Assembly (NCBI RefSeq): GCF_004364125.1
Contig: NZ_SNZV01000015.1
Span: 1-61,653 of the forward strand
Direction of reading: 5' to 3'
DNA length: 61,653 nt
Source: Sphingobacterium paludis
GTDB lineage: Bacteria; Bacteroidota; Bacteroidia; Sphingobacteriales; Sphingobacteriaceae
Positions 25,699-34,603 of this stretch are shown here, one piece after another. The notes under the pieces are model-generated. The model saw only the letters and a program-made list of their open reading frames with translations, had not been told where the DNA came from and searched no databases. Every line of letters starts with the position of its first letter. Position 1 is the first letter of the stretch. A program made the translations under genes and the position numbers.

Positions 25699-25996
25699 TG
25701 CGTATTTTTATATTTATTCAATGTTTGAAGAACTGGAAGGCTTCAAAAACAAGTAAGTCTACCGCCTTACCGAGCTAATGAGCGTTAAATAGAATTTTTT
25801 TGATCACTTCAAAATCTGGGTTAATATAATTTTAATAAGTTAAATAGTTATATCTACGAAAGACACGCGCAACATCGAATAATTAATACATCCCTTATAG
25901 AGATCTAGTTAGGTAAGCCTGCTAAATGTGCATGATATATTTTATATTTTCTGTAACCTTTTGCCTCATTTAGGAATCATATCTACAAAAAGTAAT

Positions 25997-26317
25997 ATGG
26001 AAAAACTTATTATGTTCATTGCCCTGACATTCATTCTCCTATTGTTTGGTTTTTTAACCTGGTATTTCGCACATAAAGCAAGACATAAGGAAAAAATGCT
26101 CATGATTGAGAAGGGTCTTTACATAGATAAAGAGAAACTGGGAGTACCTTGGTTTAAATTGGGGATAGTAGTACTCGGCTTAGGTTTTGGTTTGCTTGTT
26201 ATCGGGCTCTTAGCAAAAAATGGCCTATTAAAAGGCCCCGGCTCTATTCCGATCGGAATTCTGAGTATAAGTGGTGCATTATCATTAATTATTGCTCATT
26301 ATGTTCAAAGAAAGTAA
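25997..26317 (+). CDS. small membrane protein, DUF6249-like
   Basis: Start taken at the ATG at 25997 (MEKLIMFIALTF), 106 residues. There is one hydrophobic segment at 2-21, then a basic stretch (HKARHKEKMLMIEKGLYIDKEKLG), then two more segments (about 54-71 and 82-102). The EKMLMIEKG helix followed by paired membrane helices is typical of the DUF6249-type protein that precedes ECF sigma genes in Bacteroidota. The next gene, 8 bases on, is such a sigma factor. Confidence 0.75.
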   Translation: MEKLIMFIALTFILLLFGFLTWYFAHKARHKEKMLMIEKGLYIDKEKLGVPWFKLGIVVLGLGFGLLVIGLLAKNGLLKGPGSIPIGILSISGALSLIIAHYVQRK

Positions 26318-26325
26318 TCCATAGA

Positions 26326-26871
26326 ATGATGGAGGAAATCTATATAAAGAAAATTTGTGAAGGAAATTCTGATGCCTTTAAGTACATCATTGATAACTAT
26401 AAAGATATGGCATTTTCAATAGCTAGCTCAATTCTTAAAAATCAATATGAAGCTGAGGAAGTTGTGCAGTGCGCCTTTATAAAGGCATATAAAAATATTA
26501 AAAGCTTCAGGAACAATTCCAAATTCAGCACTTGGTTCTACCGCATTGTAGTGAATGAGTCTTTCCTTTATCTGAAGAAAAAAAAGAAACATCTTAATAT
26601 AACCTACGAAGAATTAGATACCGAGGTATTAGATGAAGACCAGTTTAACCTTATAATACAAGAAGAGCAAGACATATTGATCAAGGAAGGATTGAAAAGG
26701 CTGAATTCAAATGAAAGTTTAGCTTTGCGCTTATTCTATTTAGATGAACAAAACATAAAAAATATAACTGAAATCACTGGATGGTCTGAATCCAATGTTA
26801 AAACCCTTCTGCATAGGGGAAGAAAAAATATGCTGAGCATTATCAATCATTTAATGAAATCAAAATTTTAA
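26326..26871 (+). CDS. ECF-type RNA polymerase sigma factor
   Basis: A 181-residue sigma-70 of the extracytoplasmic-function group. Region 2 is clear (AEEVVQCAFIKAYKNIKSFRNNSKFSTWFYRIVVNE), and region 4 has the recognition helix (ITEITGWSESNVKTLLHRGRKNML). It lies in a tight four-gene run (membrane protein, sigma factor, membrane protein, TlpA-like) with gaps of 5-8 bases, so it probably drives its own operon. The following gene may be its membrane regulator. Confidence 0.92.
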   Translation: MMEEIYIKKICEGNSDAFKYIIDNYKDMAFSIASSILKNQYEAEEVVQCAFIKAYKNIKSFRNNSKFSTWFYRIVVNESFLYLKKKKKHLNITYEELDTEVLDEDQFNLIIQEEQDILIKEGLKRLNSNESLALRLFYLDEQNIKNITEITGWSESNVKTLLHRGRKNMLSIINHLMKSKF

Positions 26872-26876
26872 GAAAT

Positions 26877-27212
26877 ATGGCCAAAGAATTTACAAATGAT
26901 CCTTTTTTCTCCAAGATAATGAGTAGAGGAAAATTGACTATTTCTAACGATCATTTTAAAAAAGATTTATTAAACAGGATTGAATATAAAAATTGGAAGG
27001 ATAAGTATTTTGCTAAACATCGAGTTTTTAGTATTCTATTTTTTGTCCTTGGTATTTCTTTGGGTTGTTGGAAATTTGATTTCCTCACGGAATCAGTACA
27101 ACACACATTAAATATTTCATTCTATCAGACCGTATTACTCGCCCAAACATTTATTGTTTTATTTATTTTATTTCAAGTAAATAGCATTCTTAAATTAATT
27201 TTTAATACCTAA
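26877..27212 (+). CDS. membrane protein, possible anti-sigma partner
   Basis: A 111-residue protein with a soluble N-terminal 45 residues and two hydrophobic segments (about 49-66 and 82-103). Position directly after the sigma gene (5-base gap) and the cytoplasm-first layout suggest an anti-sigma or sigma-associated membrane protein; no zinc-binding anti-sigma motif is visible. Family not recognised. Confidence 0.65.
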   Translation: MAKEFTNDPFFSKIMSRGKLTISNDHFKKDLLNRIEYKNWKDKYFAKHRVFSILFFVLGISLGCWKFDFLTESVQHTLNISFYQTVLLAQTFIVLFILFQVNSILKLIFNT

Positions 27213-27218
27213 ATCTGT

Positions 27219-28316
27219 ATGAAAAAATTATTCATCTTAACTATGATATTGCAATGTATCATGGGCAGGGAGATCTTTGCCCAAAGTTTAAATGTTAAAG
27301 GTAAAATCCATACCAACGACTCTTTAATGATTCTCTTTGGGGATGGAATTAAAATTGACACCCTAATGTCTACTAATGGAGATTTTTATTTTCAACGAGA
27401 CATGAAGCATCCAGAACTTGTTACCATTGTTGCTATTAAAACTAAATCAAATGAATATGTAAAAAAGGATTTTTTTATCGGTGACGGGGAAGTGCACTTT
27501 AACTCCGAATTTGATGAGGTAAACAGTACGAATGTGGAGATGACAGATAGGAAAGCACAGATCAAGTATAATGAATTTAAAAGTAGATTCAACCCTCTTG
27601 TTAAAATGGCAAGAAGTGTTATAGATTCAAGCTATGTAGAAGGGAAAACTGACGTTGAACAAAAAATTTATAAAAAATTATATGACAGAATTGTAGATAT
27701 TCAAAAGGAAGTTGCTAAGGAATTCGTCTTTGAGAATACGGACAATATAGTCGGAGCTTTTATACTAGCAAATTACCTACAAGGTATAGATAACAAAGAA
27801 ATAGAGAATATAATCAATCTTTTCGACCACGATTTATTGAATTCTAAGTACCTTACAAAGGTTAATGACCGACTTAAAATGGAGGCACATTTGGAAGAAG
27901 GCCTAATTGCTCCCGATTTCAATTTAAAAAGTGAGAATGGACAGCAAATTAATGCCAAAGATCTGTTAGGTAAACATACAGTGCTAGACTTTTGGGGTTC
28001 ATGGTGTGCGCCTTGTATAGCCGGAATGCCAAAAATGAAAGAATACTTTCAGAAATATGGAGATAAAATCAATTTCATTGGAATTGCTTGTAAAGATGAA
28101 GAAGTAAATTGGAGATCGGCAATAATTGAAAATCAGCTAAGCTGGTCGCAATATCTAAACAGTTCTCAAAAAGAAGATCTAACTCATAAATTTCAAATAA
28201 CTGCCTTTCCGACAAAAATTATTATTGATCCAGACGGTAATATTTTAAAAATATTCATAGGTGAAACTGAAGATTTTTATAACCACATTGATCAAATATT
28301 TTCCAATATCAAATAA
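27219..28316 (+). CDS. TlpA-like thiol-disulfide protein with DUF4369-like N-terminus
   Basis: 365 residues: signal peptide to about residue 22 (IFAQ), a DUF4369-like beta domain (about 25-110), a helical linker, then an AhpC/TSA-TlpA thioredoxin domain (about 228-365) with active site W-C263-A-P-C266 and cis-proline loop ITAFPTK. It is probably a periplasmic thiol oxidoreductase. It is the last gene of the sigma-factor run. Confidence 0.9.
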   Translation: MKKLFILTMILQCIMGREIFAQSLNVKGKIHTNDSLMILFGDGIKIDTLMSTNGDFYFQRDMKHPELVTIVAIKTKSNEYVKKDFFIGDGEVHFNSEFDEVNSTNVEMTDRKAQIKYNEFKSRFNPLVKMARSVIDSSYVEGKTDVEQKIYKKLYDRIVDIQKEVAKEFVFENTDNIVGAFILANYLQGIDNKEIENIINLFDHDLLNSKYLTKVNDRLKMEAHLEEGLIAPDFNLKSENGQQINAKDLLGKHTVLDFWGSWCAPCIAGMPKMKEYFQKYGDKINFIGIACKDEEVNWRSAIIENQLSWSQYLNSSQKEDLTHKFQITAFPTKIIIDPDGNILKIFIGETEDFYNHIDQIFSNIK

Positions 28317-28393
28317 GAAGGGATCAATGGCATTACCCTGTTTTAACGCCATTGATAACTGCTATAATTTATGAAGATTTACATTAGCAATTG

Positions 28394-28407
28394 TCTCAAA
28401 AAACGAA
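28394..28407 (+). repeat. degenerate copy of the dispersed 14-mer (copy H)
   Basis: TCTCAAAAAACGAA differs from the consensus at one position (C to A). It is preceded by TTG like several exact copies and lies 77 bases past the TlpA stop. Confidence 0.6.
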
Positions 28408-28430
28408 TAAAATCTTTTGATTGTAAAAAG

Positions 28431-28454
28431 GCAAAGCCCCAGGCGACCTGAGGC
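28431..28454. terminator. hairpin after the TlpA gene
   Basis: AAGCC-CAGG pairs with CCTG-AGGCTT with one mismatch. A TTTTGTATTTT stretch follows about 10 bases later. Its position between the TlpA gene and the SusD remnant suggests a terminator. Confidence 0.5.
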
Positions 28455-28483
28455 TTGGCAAACTTTTGTATTTTAATTGATTA

Positions 28484-28880
28484 TCAGTCGCCGGGGTTTT
28501 GTTCGAGACTGTTGTTACCTGATATAGCTTCGGTAGGTACCGGAAAGCGGTGTAGATGCTTCGAACTCGAAGTTTGATGATCTCACCAAGCTTCGGTAGC
28601 AAATGCATCCCACCGGATCAAGTAGGTCCTCCGCCGTCCTTCGCCCAAGAATTCAATGCTCCAATCGTCCAGGAAGCGGTATTTATCCAGATCGGCTATC
28701 GTTACCGGATCTGGATCAACGCCAGCCGTAAAATTCCTCTTACGCACGATATTGATGAGTTCTGCGGCGCCAGCGATATCTCCGCTTCCCCATTTGCATT
28801 CCGCGAGCATATAGTATACTTCCGTCAACCGGATGGCCGGGTTATGATAAGGTATTAGCGCTGGTGCATGTGTGTTTTAG
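28484..28880 (-). pseudogene. SusD/RagB C-terminal remnant
   Basis: Minus-strand reading gives THAPALIPYHNPAIRLTEVYYMLAECK, then GGAAELINIVRKRNF-type helices and RFLDDWSIEFLGEGRRRTYLIRWDAF, followed after one in-frame TGA by HLHRFPVPTEAISGNNSLEQNPGD and a stop. This is the last 130 or so residues of a SusD lipoprotein. The first three quarters and any SusC partner are absent. Confidence 0.8.
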
Positions 28881-28960
28881 GATGTTTATTTAGCAGAACG
28901 GTCCTGGAACCAACGAGAACAAATCCGCGCAAGTACACAAGCCTCCAATCACAGACCGTA

Positions 28961-28998
28961 GCATCTGTCTCGATAAACGAAGGTATCAAGACAGATGC
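28961..28998. repeat. perfect inverted repeat around a degenerate 14-mer (copy I)
   Basis: GCATCTGTCT (28961-28970) is exactly complementary to AGACAGATGC (28989-28998). The left arm runs into TCTCGATAAACGAA (28968-28981), an 11/14 match to the dispersed motif. It lies between two minus-strand genes, with no T-run on either side. Confidence 0.55.
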
Positions 28999-29083
28999 TA
29001 GTTAAGATTTAATATACCGCAAGATAGACTTCGCTTTGAAAGCATGTCAATCTTATTTTATTGTATTGATATGTACTATTTTT

Positions 29084-29599
29084 CTAAGCTGTATTCCTGT
29101 ACGCAGATAATCGGCTTTGCAAATATTTACGCATATGGTGAATCCGCGTTTTGACAGTTCCTTCAGGCAATGAATAGATCTTAGATAGTTCCCTGTATTT
29201 ATAGCCCTCCGTGTATCTCAAAAAAAGCTCATAATATTCGTTAGGATATTTGCTCAGTAAATTTTTTACATCTTTTTCCAGAAAGGTTTTATTGGCGAGA
29301 TTATGCGTTGATGGTTCCAAGTACCCATCACCTTTAAATCCATTTATCTGATAGTTCTCATAACGTATCCGTTTCTGGTTCCTTCGGTAGCTATTAATGT
29401 AAACATTTTTCATGATGACATAAAGCCAAGCGATGAGGCGAGGGTTATTAAAATATTTCTCATAAAATTTCATTGAAAGAGCGAGGGTTTCCTGGACGAG
29501 TTCCTGTATTTCCTCAGCGTCTTTGGTAAATTTCAAGGCTATATTCTTTAAAATTGGAGTATTTTCCTTAATTGCGCATGTTAAATCTCTATTGGTCAT
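29084..29599 (-). CDS. ECF-type RNA polymerase sigma factor
   Basis: A 171-residue sigma factor: region 2 (EEIQELVQETLALSMKFYEKYFNNPRLIAWLYVIMKNVYINSYRR) and region 4 (YELFLRYTEGYKYRELSKIYSLPEGTVKTRIHHMRKYL). It belongs to the regulator-like subgroup common in Bacteroidota. No anti-sigma gene is adjacent. The nearest downstream coding DNA on the same strand is the SusD remnant, so it may be an orphan of a lost SusCD locus. Confidence 0.9.
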   Translation of the reverse strand: MTNRDLTCAIKENTPILKNIALKFTKDAEEIQELVQETLALSMKFYEKYFNNPRLIAWLYVIMKNVYINSYRRNQKRIRYENYQINGFKGDGYLEPSTHNLANKTFLEKDVKNLLSKYPNEYYELFLRYTEGYKYRELSKIYSLPEGTVKTRIHHMRKYLQSRLSAYRNTA

Positions 29600-30376
29600 A
29601 ATATGTTTTTAGTTGATGTACTTATTCGCTACAAAAACAATGCACTATATTTCCTTAAAAACGCTTGAAAAATTACTATATAGAGCGTGACCATAAATTA
29701 CCTACTCATTACGTATTTTTCACCATTTATTCTCAGCTGGTACAAGTAATCTGGAACGAATTAGATTTCCAAAAAAAATCCATGAAAAATATACGTATTT
29801 CGCGTAGGTATTTTAAATTCAAATCAAGAAGAAGTTCCGAAAGCTAGCCTAACCCTACGCTTATAGCTTCGATGGCACGTGGTCGTAAGATCGTGAGCTT
29901 GTATAGTACTTTACATGTTTTAAGACTTTTTTATTGTATATGTATCAGGGGTATGGTTTAAACGGGGATATGAATTTAATGCTTTCCTTTTTTTTGAAGC
30001 ACATCTGAACTTTTAGAGTCTTCAGAAATACATTCAGCGTCGCCAATTTAAAAAAAAATTAATCAGAGGTTACAGTGGAAAAAACAAATATATGAATATG
30101 CTTTAATGTCTCTCTGAGCAAAATGTTTAGAACTTGGATCGAGAAGATAAGCAAGGGTATCAAATCATTAATTGCACACAAAGTTACTTCGCCAGGTTGA
30201 TACGCGACTGTGGCTTGAGCCATCACACCTAAACAGCAACTGCTGTAAAATGGGTATCCATCCGTGATGGAACCTCCATCACTGCGTTCATTTTCCATTG
30301 TTGCTGTTTGCTTAATCAACCTCTTAGCTTGTGGGGAGGGGGTGTTAATTAATTTTTAATTTTAAAATCTCATCTC
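29600..30376. other. gene-poor region, no convincing gene
   Basis: About 780 AT-rich bases. An 86-codon minus-strand frame at 30059-30319 shows no recognisable domain. The end of the region presumably holds the radC promoter. Confidence 0.4.
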
Positions 30377-30868
30377 ATGAAGAATGTAGCAAACAACCTA
30401 GCGCAGAACAAAAAACAAATGGCATTTGCCAATGAACTAGCACTGACCTACAAGAAAACAGAAATTTTAGCCGATCATCAATACCACTGTATCAATTCAT
30501 CCAAGAAAGTAGCAGGATTACTTCGCAATATTTGGGACCTAGATGATCTCGAAATCCGTGAGTCATTTTACCTGTTATGTTTTTCGAGTCAACTCAACCT
30601 ACTGGGATTCCAGATCGTTGCCAAGGGAGGGCTTGATGCTGTGGTAGTCGATCTGCGGATACTTTTCTCAACAGCGCTGCTTTGCAAAAGCTGCTCAATA
30701 GTGGTTGCACATAATCATCCCAGCGGCACATTGAAACCGAGCGGCGCAGATCGCGAATTGACAACAAAGATCTGTGAAGCTGGAAATCTATTCGATATTC
30801 GTCTTAATGACCACATCATATTGACAGCTGATAGTTATTTTTCATTTCGGGATGAAGGTTTATTATAA
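30377..30868 (+). CDS. RadC-like JAB-domain protein
   Basis: 163 residues, the C-terminal MPN/JAB metalloprotease-fold domain of RadC without the N-terminal helix-hairpin-helix. The metal motif is complete: VVAHNHPSGTLKPSGADRELT (H-x-H...D). Short RadC proteins are usually carried on mobile elements beside anti-restriction or replication genes. Despite the name, a repair role is unproven. It has no recognisable functional partner here. Confidence 0.88.
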   Translation: MKNVANNLAQNKKQMAFANELALTYKKTEILADHQYHCINSSKKVAGLLRNIWDLDDLEIRESFYLLCFSSQLNLLGFQIVAKGGLDAVVVDLRILFSTALLCKSCSIVVAHNHPSGTLKPSGADRELTTKICEAGNLFDIRLNDHIILTADSYFSFRDEGLL

Positions 30869-32414
30869 GCCCTTACCCGATCTTGACTAAAGCGTTTATC
30901 AGCACCTTAAGGTACGGCGTATTTGCTGGCGGCAAGTACAATGGAAGCGAAATTCATCTTATTAAGTGGGGAAGTTCGTTCTGGCTTGGGCTTTTAAGCA
31001 TTTTCTCTAGAAAATGTTAAAGCTAATAGACTTGTGAAGGATCTGCGTTAGCAAGCCAATGTTTTACCTCGAAGAGCACGGCGAAGACTTTTTTTTGAGA
31101 TTTACCCTTAATCCTGTTAGCTATATTAAAATAATGCCTTTGCCATTCCAGAATTTTATCGGAAGGATCGTGTTGAAGAAATATTAAAAATGATAGGTCG
31201 GGGGAATAATGTTCGTTTTTTTTTTAGTTTGAAACTGATGCACATCACCTTTGAATCCAAATAATAGCTGTACATTTAAGCAATTGAGGTGCCCCTCCCC
31301 GGGGCATATTTTCATAAGCAGATGCTCTCCATGGTGACATGGAGAGCTATTTTAATTAGGAATAAACTTGTAAAAGCTTTCAAATTCAATTAAATTGCAG
31401 GTTCTGGTACGTACACATTAAAGGTTTGCTGATCCCCTGTTAACAAGATTGTTTAACAATTTATCCTGTACTTTTTTTGATTGCATTATCATAGTAATCC
31501 GTTGGTTGCTTCCGGGTTGCAAAACATAGTCCCGAATCTATCTCACTTAATGCTTTGAAAAGCATTATAAATTCTAAGCTTGCATAAAATTTTTGGATCA
31601 ACGCATACAGCAAGCGTTGCGTTTATTTTGAATTTTACCAACTATACGCTTATTGAATTTTAACGAGATTAAGGATATCTCGCTGCTGATAATACCCTGC
31701 CGCACGCTACCTTCGGGCGGCAAACTTAGCTCTTCTTTTAAACTAATCTCAGGCTCATATCTGCGCTGCTCTGATTGGCGTAGCATTATGCCGCGCATAA
31801 CCCCTGATCGTAACCACTGGCTGCTATATGGCAAGAGAAGCGGCTTTTGCATCTATAGAAACGTTGGGCGGAATTACTGATCTCTACGGTGAGCGTATAA
31901 GATGTTAGGTACGTTGATGCCGTTTAAGTAATAAAAGACTTTATGGAGATAGCAATCTTTCAATAGAATTGCGGTTGAAACCTATCAAGCATTCATGGAT
32001 GGAAAAAGCAAAATGGTTGATTAGTTTTGGAATTCATCACCGCAAAGGTTAAACCTCCCGGTACTCCTAACTGTCGAGCTGATTGGAGGCATTCTTTTGC
32101 TACATTGCTAATTTACTAAGCGAACCTTTTTCAGATGATTATATGAGGAGTTATTGCGTTCAGTGCAAGATCTTAGCTTTACTATTTTTTGATAAGGCAG
32201 TATGGAATCTTCGCTTTGGTAGTAGTAATATTCTGCATCACTCGTGGCGGACCTTTGTATAAGATCAAGCTACACAACAAGCCTAGAGTACGTGGTAATA
32301 AATGCATACATGCTCGAGAAACCAACACCTTACATACATGTCGCTTGACAAGTTAGATAGAACTAATTTAATTTGCCCAGAGTCCTCTTTTGTGCAGATG
32401 TTTGCTATTCACTA
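30869..32414. other. 1.5-kb gene-poor stretch
   Basis: No frame here has a recognisable domain. The notable structures are two GC-rich hairpins at 31291-31305 and 31324-31347. It may be decayed mobile DNA. Confidence 0.5.
31291..31347 (+). terminator. two consecutive hairpins
   Basis: GCCCC-TCCCC-GGGGC (31291-31305), then a perfect 10-bp stem GCTCTCCATG-GTGA-CATGGAGAGC (31324-31347) followed by TATTTTAATT. They look like terminators for a plus-strand transcript, but no gene ends within 400 bases upstream. Confidence 0.5.
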
Positions 32415-32888
32415 TTATATTTCAACTTCGATGAAGTCGGGCACTATTTTGATATCGGATTCTGAATCGAAAACTAGGTTGCCGTTATACCAAACCTTTG
32501 AATACCGAACAACATTTTCTGTTTTTAAAAAATTTGAAGTTATCGTATCTGTCCTTCCTGTGACTAATGACAGAAGGGTTTTCGCACCGGATGTCTTGTC
32601 ACTGCAAAGATGTACTTCCAGAATTTTTTCGCCATTAAGTTCAACTATGCGATACCCTTTTGGAAAGGTCACATTAGCATATGGATAATCGATAGCGATA
32701 TCGTTTGTGACGTATTGCACATTGATTGCTGAGGTATCTAAACCATTTTTGCGAAGTACATTGCTGCCATTTCTATTAAACTTGATCTTTAAAATGTCGA
32801 TACGTGCATCCTCAGAAACAATTGACCCATTTTTTGCGCACGAGGAGATAACAAGGCAAATTATAATGCTTAGAAAGCTGTTTCTCAT
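32415..32888 (-). CDS. predicted lipoprotein, unknown function
   Basis: Start taken at the ATG at 32888 (MRNSFLSIIICLVISSCAKNG), 157 residues. The lipobox VISSC puts the mature N-terminal cysteine near residue 17, so it is probably a surface or periplasmic lipoprotein. The remainder is beta-rich. I do not recognise the family. It stands alone. Confidence 0.65.
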   Translation of the reverse strand: MRNSFLSIIICLVISSCAKNGSIVSEDARIDILKIKFNRNGSNVLRKNGLDTSAINVQYVTNDIAIDYPYANVTFPKGYRIVELNGEKILEVHLCSDKTSGAKTLLSLVTGRTDTITSNFLKTENVVRYSKVWYNGNLVFDSESDIKIVPDFIEVEI

Positions 32889-32935
32889 TTCAATATACAT
32901 TTATATATTTAGCAATCACTAAATTATGAAAAAAG

Positions 32936-33058
32936 ATGAATAGATGTAACTTTAACTTCTTCAATGCGATAGTTATTATACTATTTACATCAGTGATTTA
33001 CTGTACAAAGTTGGAACGATCATTCAATGAGGAGCTTATGGATTCAAATAGACCGTGA
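32936..33058 (+). CDS. possible 40-residue lipoprotein-like peptide
   Basis: ATG at 32936 to TGA at 33056-33058: a basic start (MNRCNFNFFNA), a hydrophobic core (IVIILFTSVIYC) and a short polar tail. The SVIYC segment could be a lipobox. It is divergent from the lipoprotein gene at 32888. Small size makes this uncertain. Confidence 0.3.
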   Translation: MNRCNFNFFNAIVIILFTSVIYCTKLERSFNEELMDSNRP

Positions 33059-33423
33059 CGTGTGAGCGTATTAAGTTGGTTGCATGTATTTCTCTTTTAC
33101 TTGATTATTTTTTGGCAGGGAATTGCTATAAAAAAGAAAGGTCAAACTTTGTACGTCGACTAACTTAGCAACCTCGGTATAGCATTTCACATAACATGAT
33201 GATATAAGAACTGCAACAAACGGCCAATATTATATCAAGATTTCGTATACCCTAAGTATGCTTAGAATTATGTATTTCTAGAAAAAGTTTTTTTGGATAT
33301 TCTGCCAAGTGCACATCAACCTAAAAAGGACACGCAATTATGTAGGGAATAGTGATGTAATCTCCCTGCATTCTCAGTAGTTTTGTAATCCTGTCGTGGA
33401 TTGAAATACATTAATTAGATAGC
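33059..33423. other. intergenic region, no gene seen
   Basis: AT-rich, no recognised structure. Confidence 0.4.
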
Positions 33424-34329
33424 TTAGATAAACGTTAGGTTCTTTTTGTAGTAGGATGGATTTACATGCATATTTTTCTTGAAACACTTCGAGAAGTGGA
33501 AGCGATCAGCAAATCCGCATTCGTAGGCTATTTCATCGATATTTTTGTTGCTATGATGTATCAGGTCAAGTGCATTCTCAATTTTCTTTTTTGCCACGTA
33601 CTGCTGTATGGTTACTCCTGTACAGTTCTTAAAAAGGCGGGCAAAAGAATTGGGGGCCATGTTAACCATGCTGGCAAATTCTTGGTTTGATAGCGACCGG
33701 TTTTTGTTATGTTCGATAAATTTCATCACCGAGGATATCCGCTGGTCTATAGGGTACGCTTCCGGCAGGATACTCTCTAGCTGCAGCACGCACGAGCTGA
33801 TAAGGGCATTGATCTTTAGACAGTCAAAGAAACTGAAGTGATTCCGCTGGATGCAGGTTTGTATGATCTGCTCCACCAGCATATTTTGCTCCGCATTTTT
33901 TTTCAGGGCGTAGATTCCGGGTTTTGCATAATCCATAGGGAATCCCAAGGTGAAGTGCATGAATAGGTGATCCACCTTGGAGTTAGCGCCTATCGACCCT
34001 ATGTCATCTGTTTCCGTGAACTGCCGCCCAGCAATATTCTCCGAAGTTTTAGGGCTGTCCTCATCAGATAAGAAGCCCGCGAATGCTGTGTTTGGCGGAA
34101 TGATCACCAGTGTTCTTTTGTTTAGCAAAACGAGCTGATTTTGAAATCTTATTTTAGCACCTTCGATAGAATTGTAATAAATCCGCCAGAAAGGCACCGA
34201 TAGGTCAAGACAATCCCATTCGTTTAATATCCAATATCTGCAACATAATAATTTAATATTAATTTCCTTAAACTTCTGCCTGGTGTCGGACGGATCTATT
34301 TTTACTTTCTCTGGTACTCTGTGGTTCAT
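33424..34329 (-). CDS. AraC-family regulator of the glycan locus
   Basis: A 301-residue regulator with an N-terminal cupin-like sensing half and a C-terminal double helix-turn-helix (about 205-300: LSNQEFASMVNMAPNSFARLFKNCTGVTIQQYVAKKKIENALDLI, then IDEIAYECGFADRFHFSKCFKKNM). It is divergent from the BNR_4 gene with a 274-base gap, the standard place for a regulator of a polysaccharide utilisation locus. It would probably bind a sugar or oligosaccharide from the target glycan. Confidence 0.9.
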   Translation of the reverse strand: MNHRVPEKVKIDPSDTRQKFKEINIKLLCCRYWILNEWDCLDLSVPFWRIYYNSIEGAKIRFQNQLVLLNKRTLVIIPPNTAFAGFLSDEDSPKTSENIAGRQFTETDDIGSIGANSKVDHLFMHFTLGFPMDYAKPGIYALKKNAEQNMLVEQIIQTCIQRNHFSFFDCLKINALISSCVLQLESILPEAYPIDQRISSVMKFIEHNKNRSLSNQEFASMVNMAPNSFARLFKNCTGVTIQQYVAKKKIENALDLIHHSNKNIDEIAYECGFADRFHFSKCFKKNMHVNPSYYKKNLTFI

Positions 34330-34603
34330 GACGTGTTTATTTGGTACATATAATGGTTGAACTCGTATATCGATATTTTAAATTTTATTTAAGTACTTTA
34401 TATCGAATATTTTAAACGCTATATACAATTATAAATTAGGAATAAAAAGCAATTACATTTTAGTAAGCAAAATGTGACATAAAATGTCATCCTGTTTTGC
34501 AGATATCATATTGGTTGGATTATAACTAATATATAATTGAATTATTCCATTTTTTTTATGGCTGATTACTATTTTGACTAAGCCGCTAACTAATTAAAAA
34601 ACT

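Larger units (their letters stand above)
24557..25763 (+). mobile_element. degenerate IS3-family insertion sequence
   Basis: The ends carry inverted repeats of about 19 bp: GGTAGACTTACCTGTTTTT at 24557-24575 and AAAAACAAGTAAGTCTACC at 25745-25763, one mismatch. Inside are a frameshifted OrfA and an OrfB with an internal stop and a lost catalytic glutamate. I find no convincing target duplication. Its left end lies in the RHS remnant. It cannot transpose on its own. Confidence 0.8.

Noticed and set aside
30059..30319. 86-residue minus-strand protein upstream of radC
   Set aside because: No domain, no ribosome site that stands out, and no partner gene.
31598..31880. Overlapping frames of 75-84 residues on both strands
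   Set aside because: Neither strand gives a recognisable protein; the overlap itself suggests chance.
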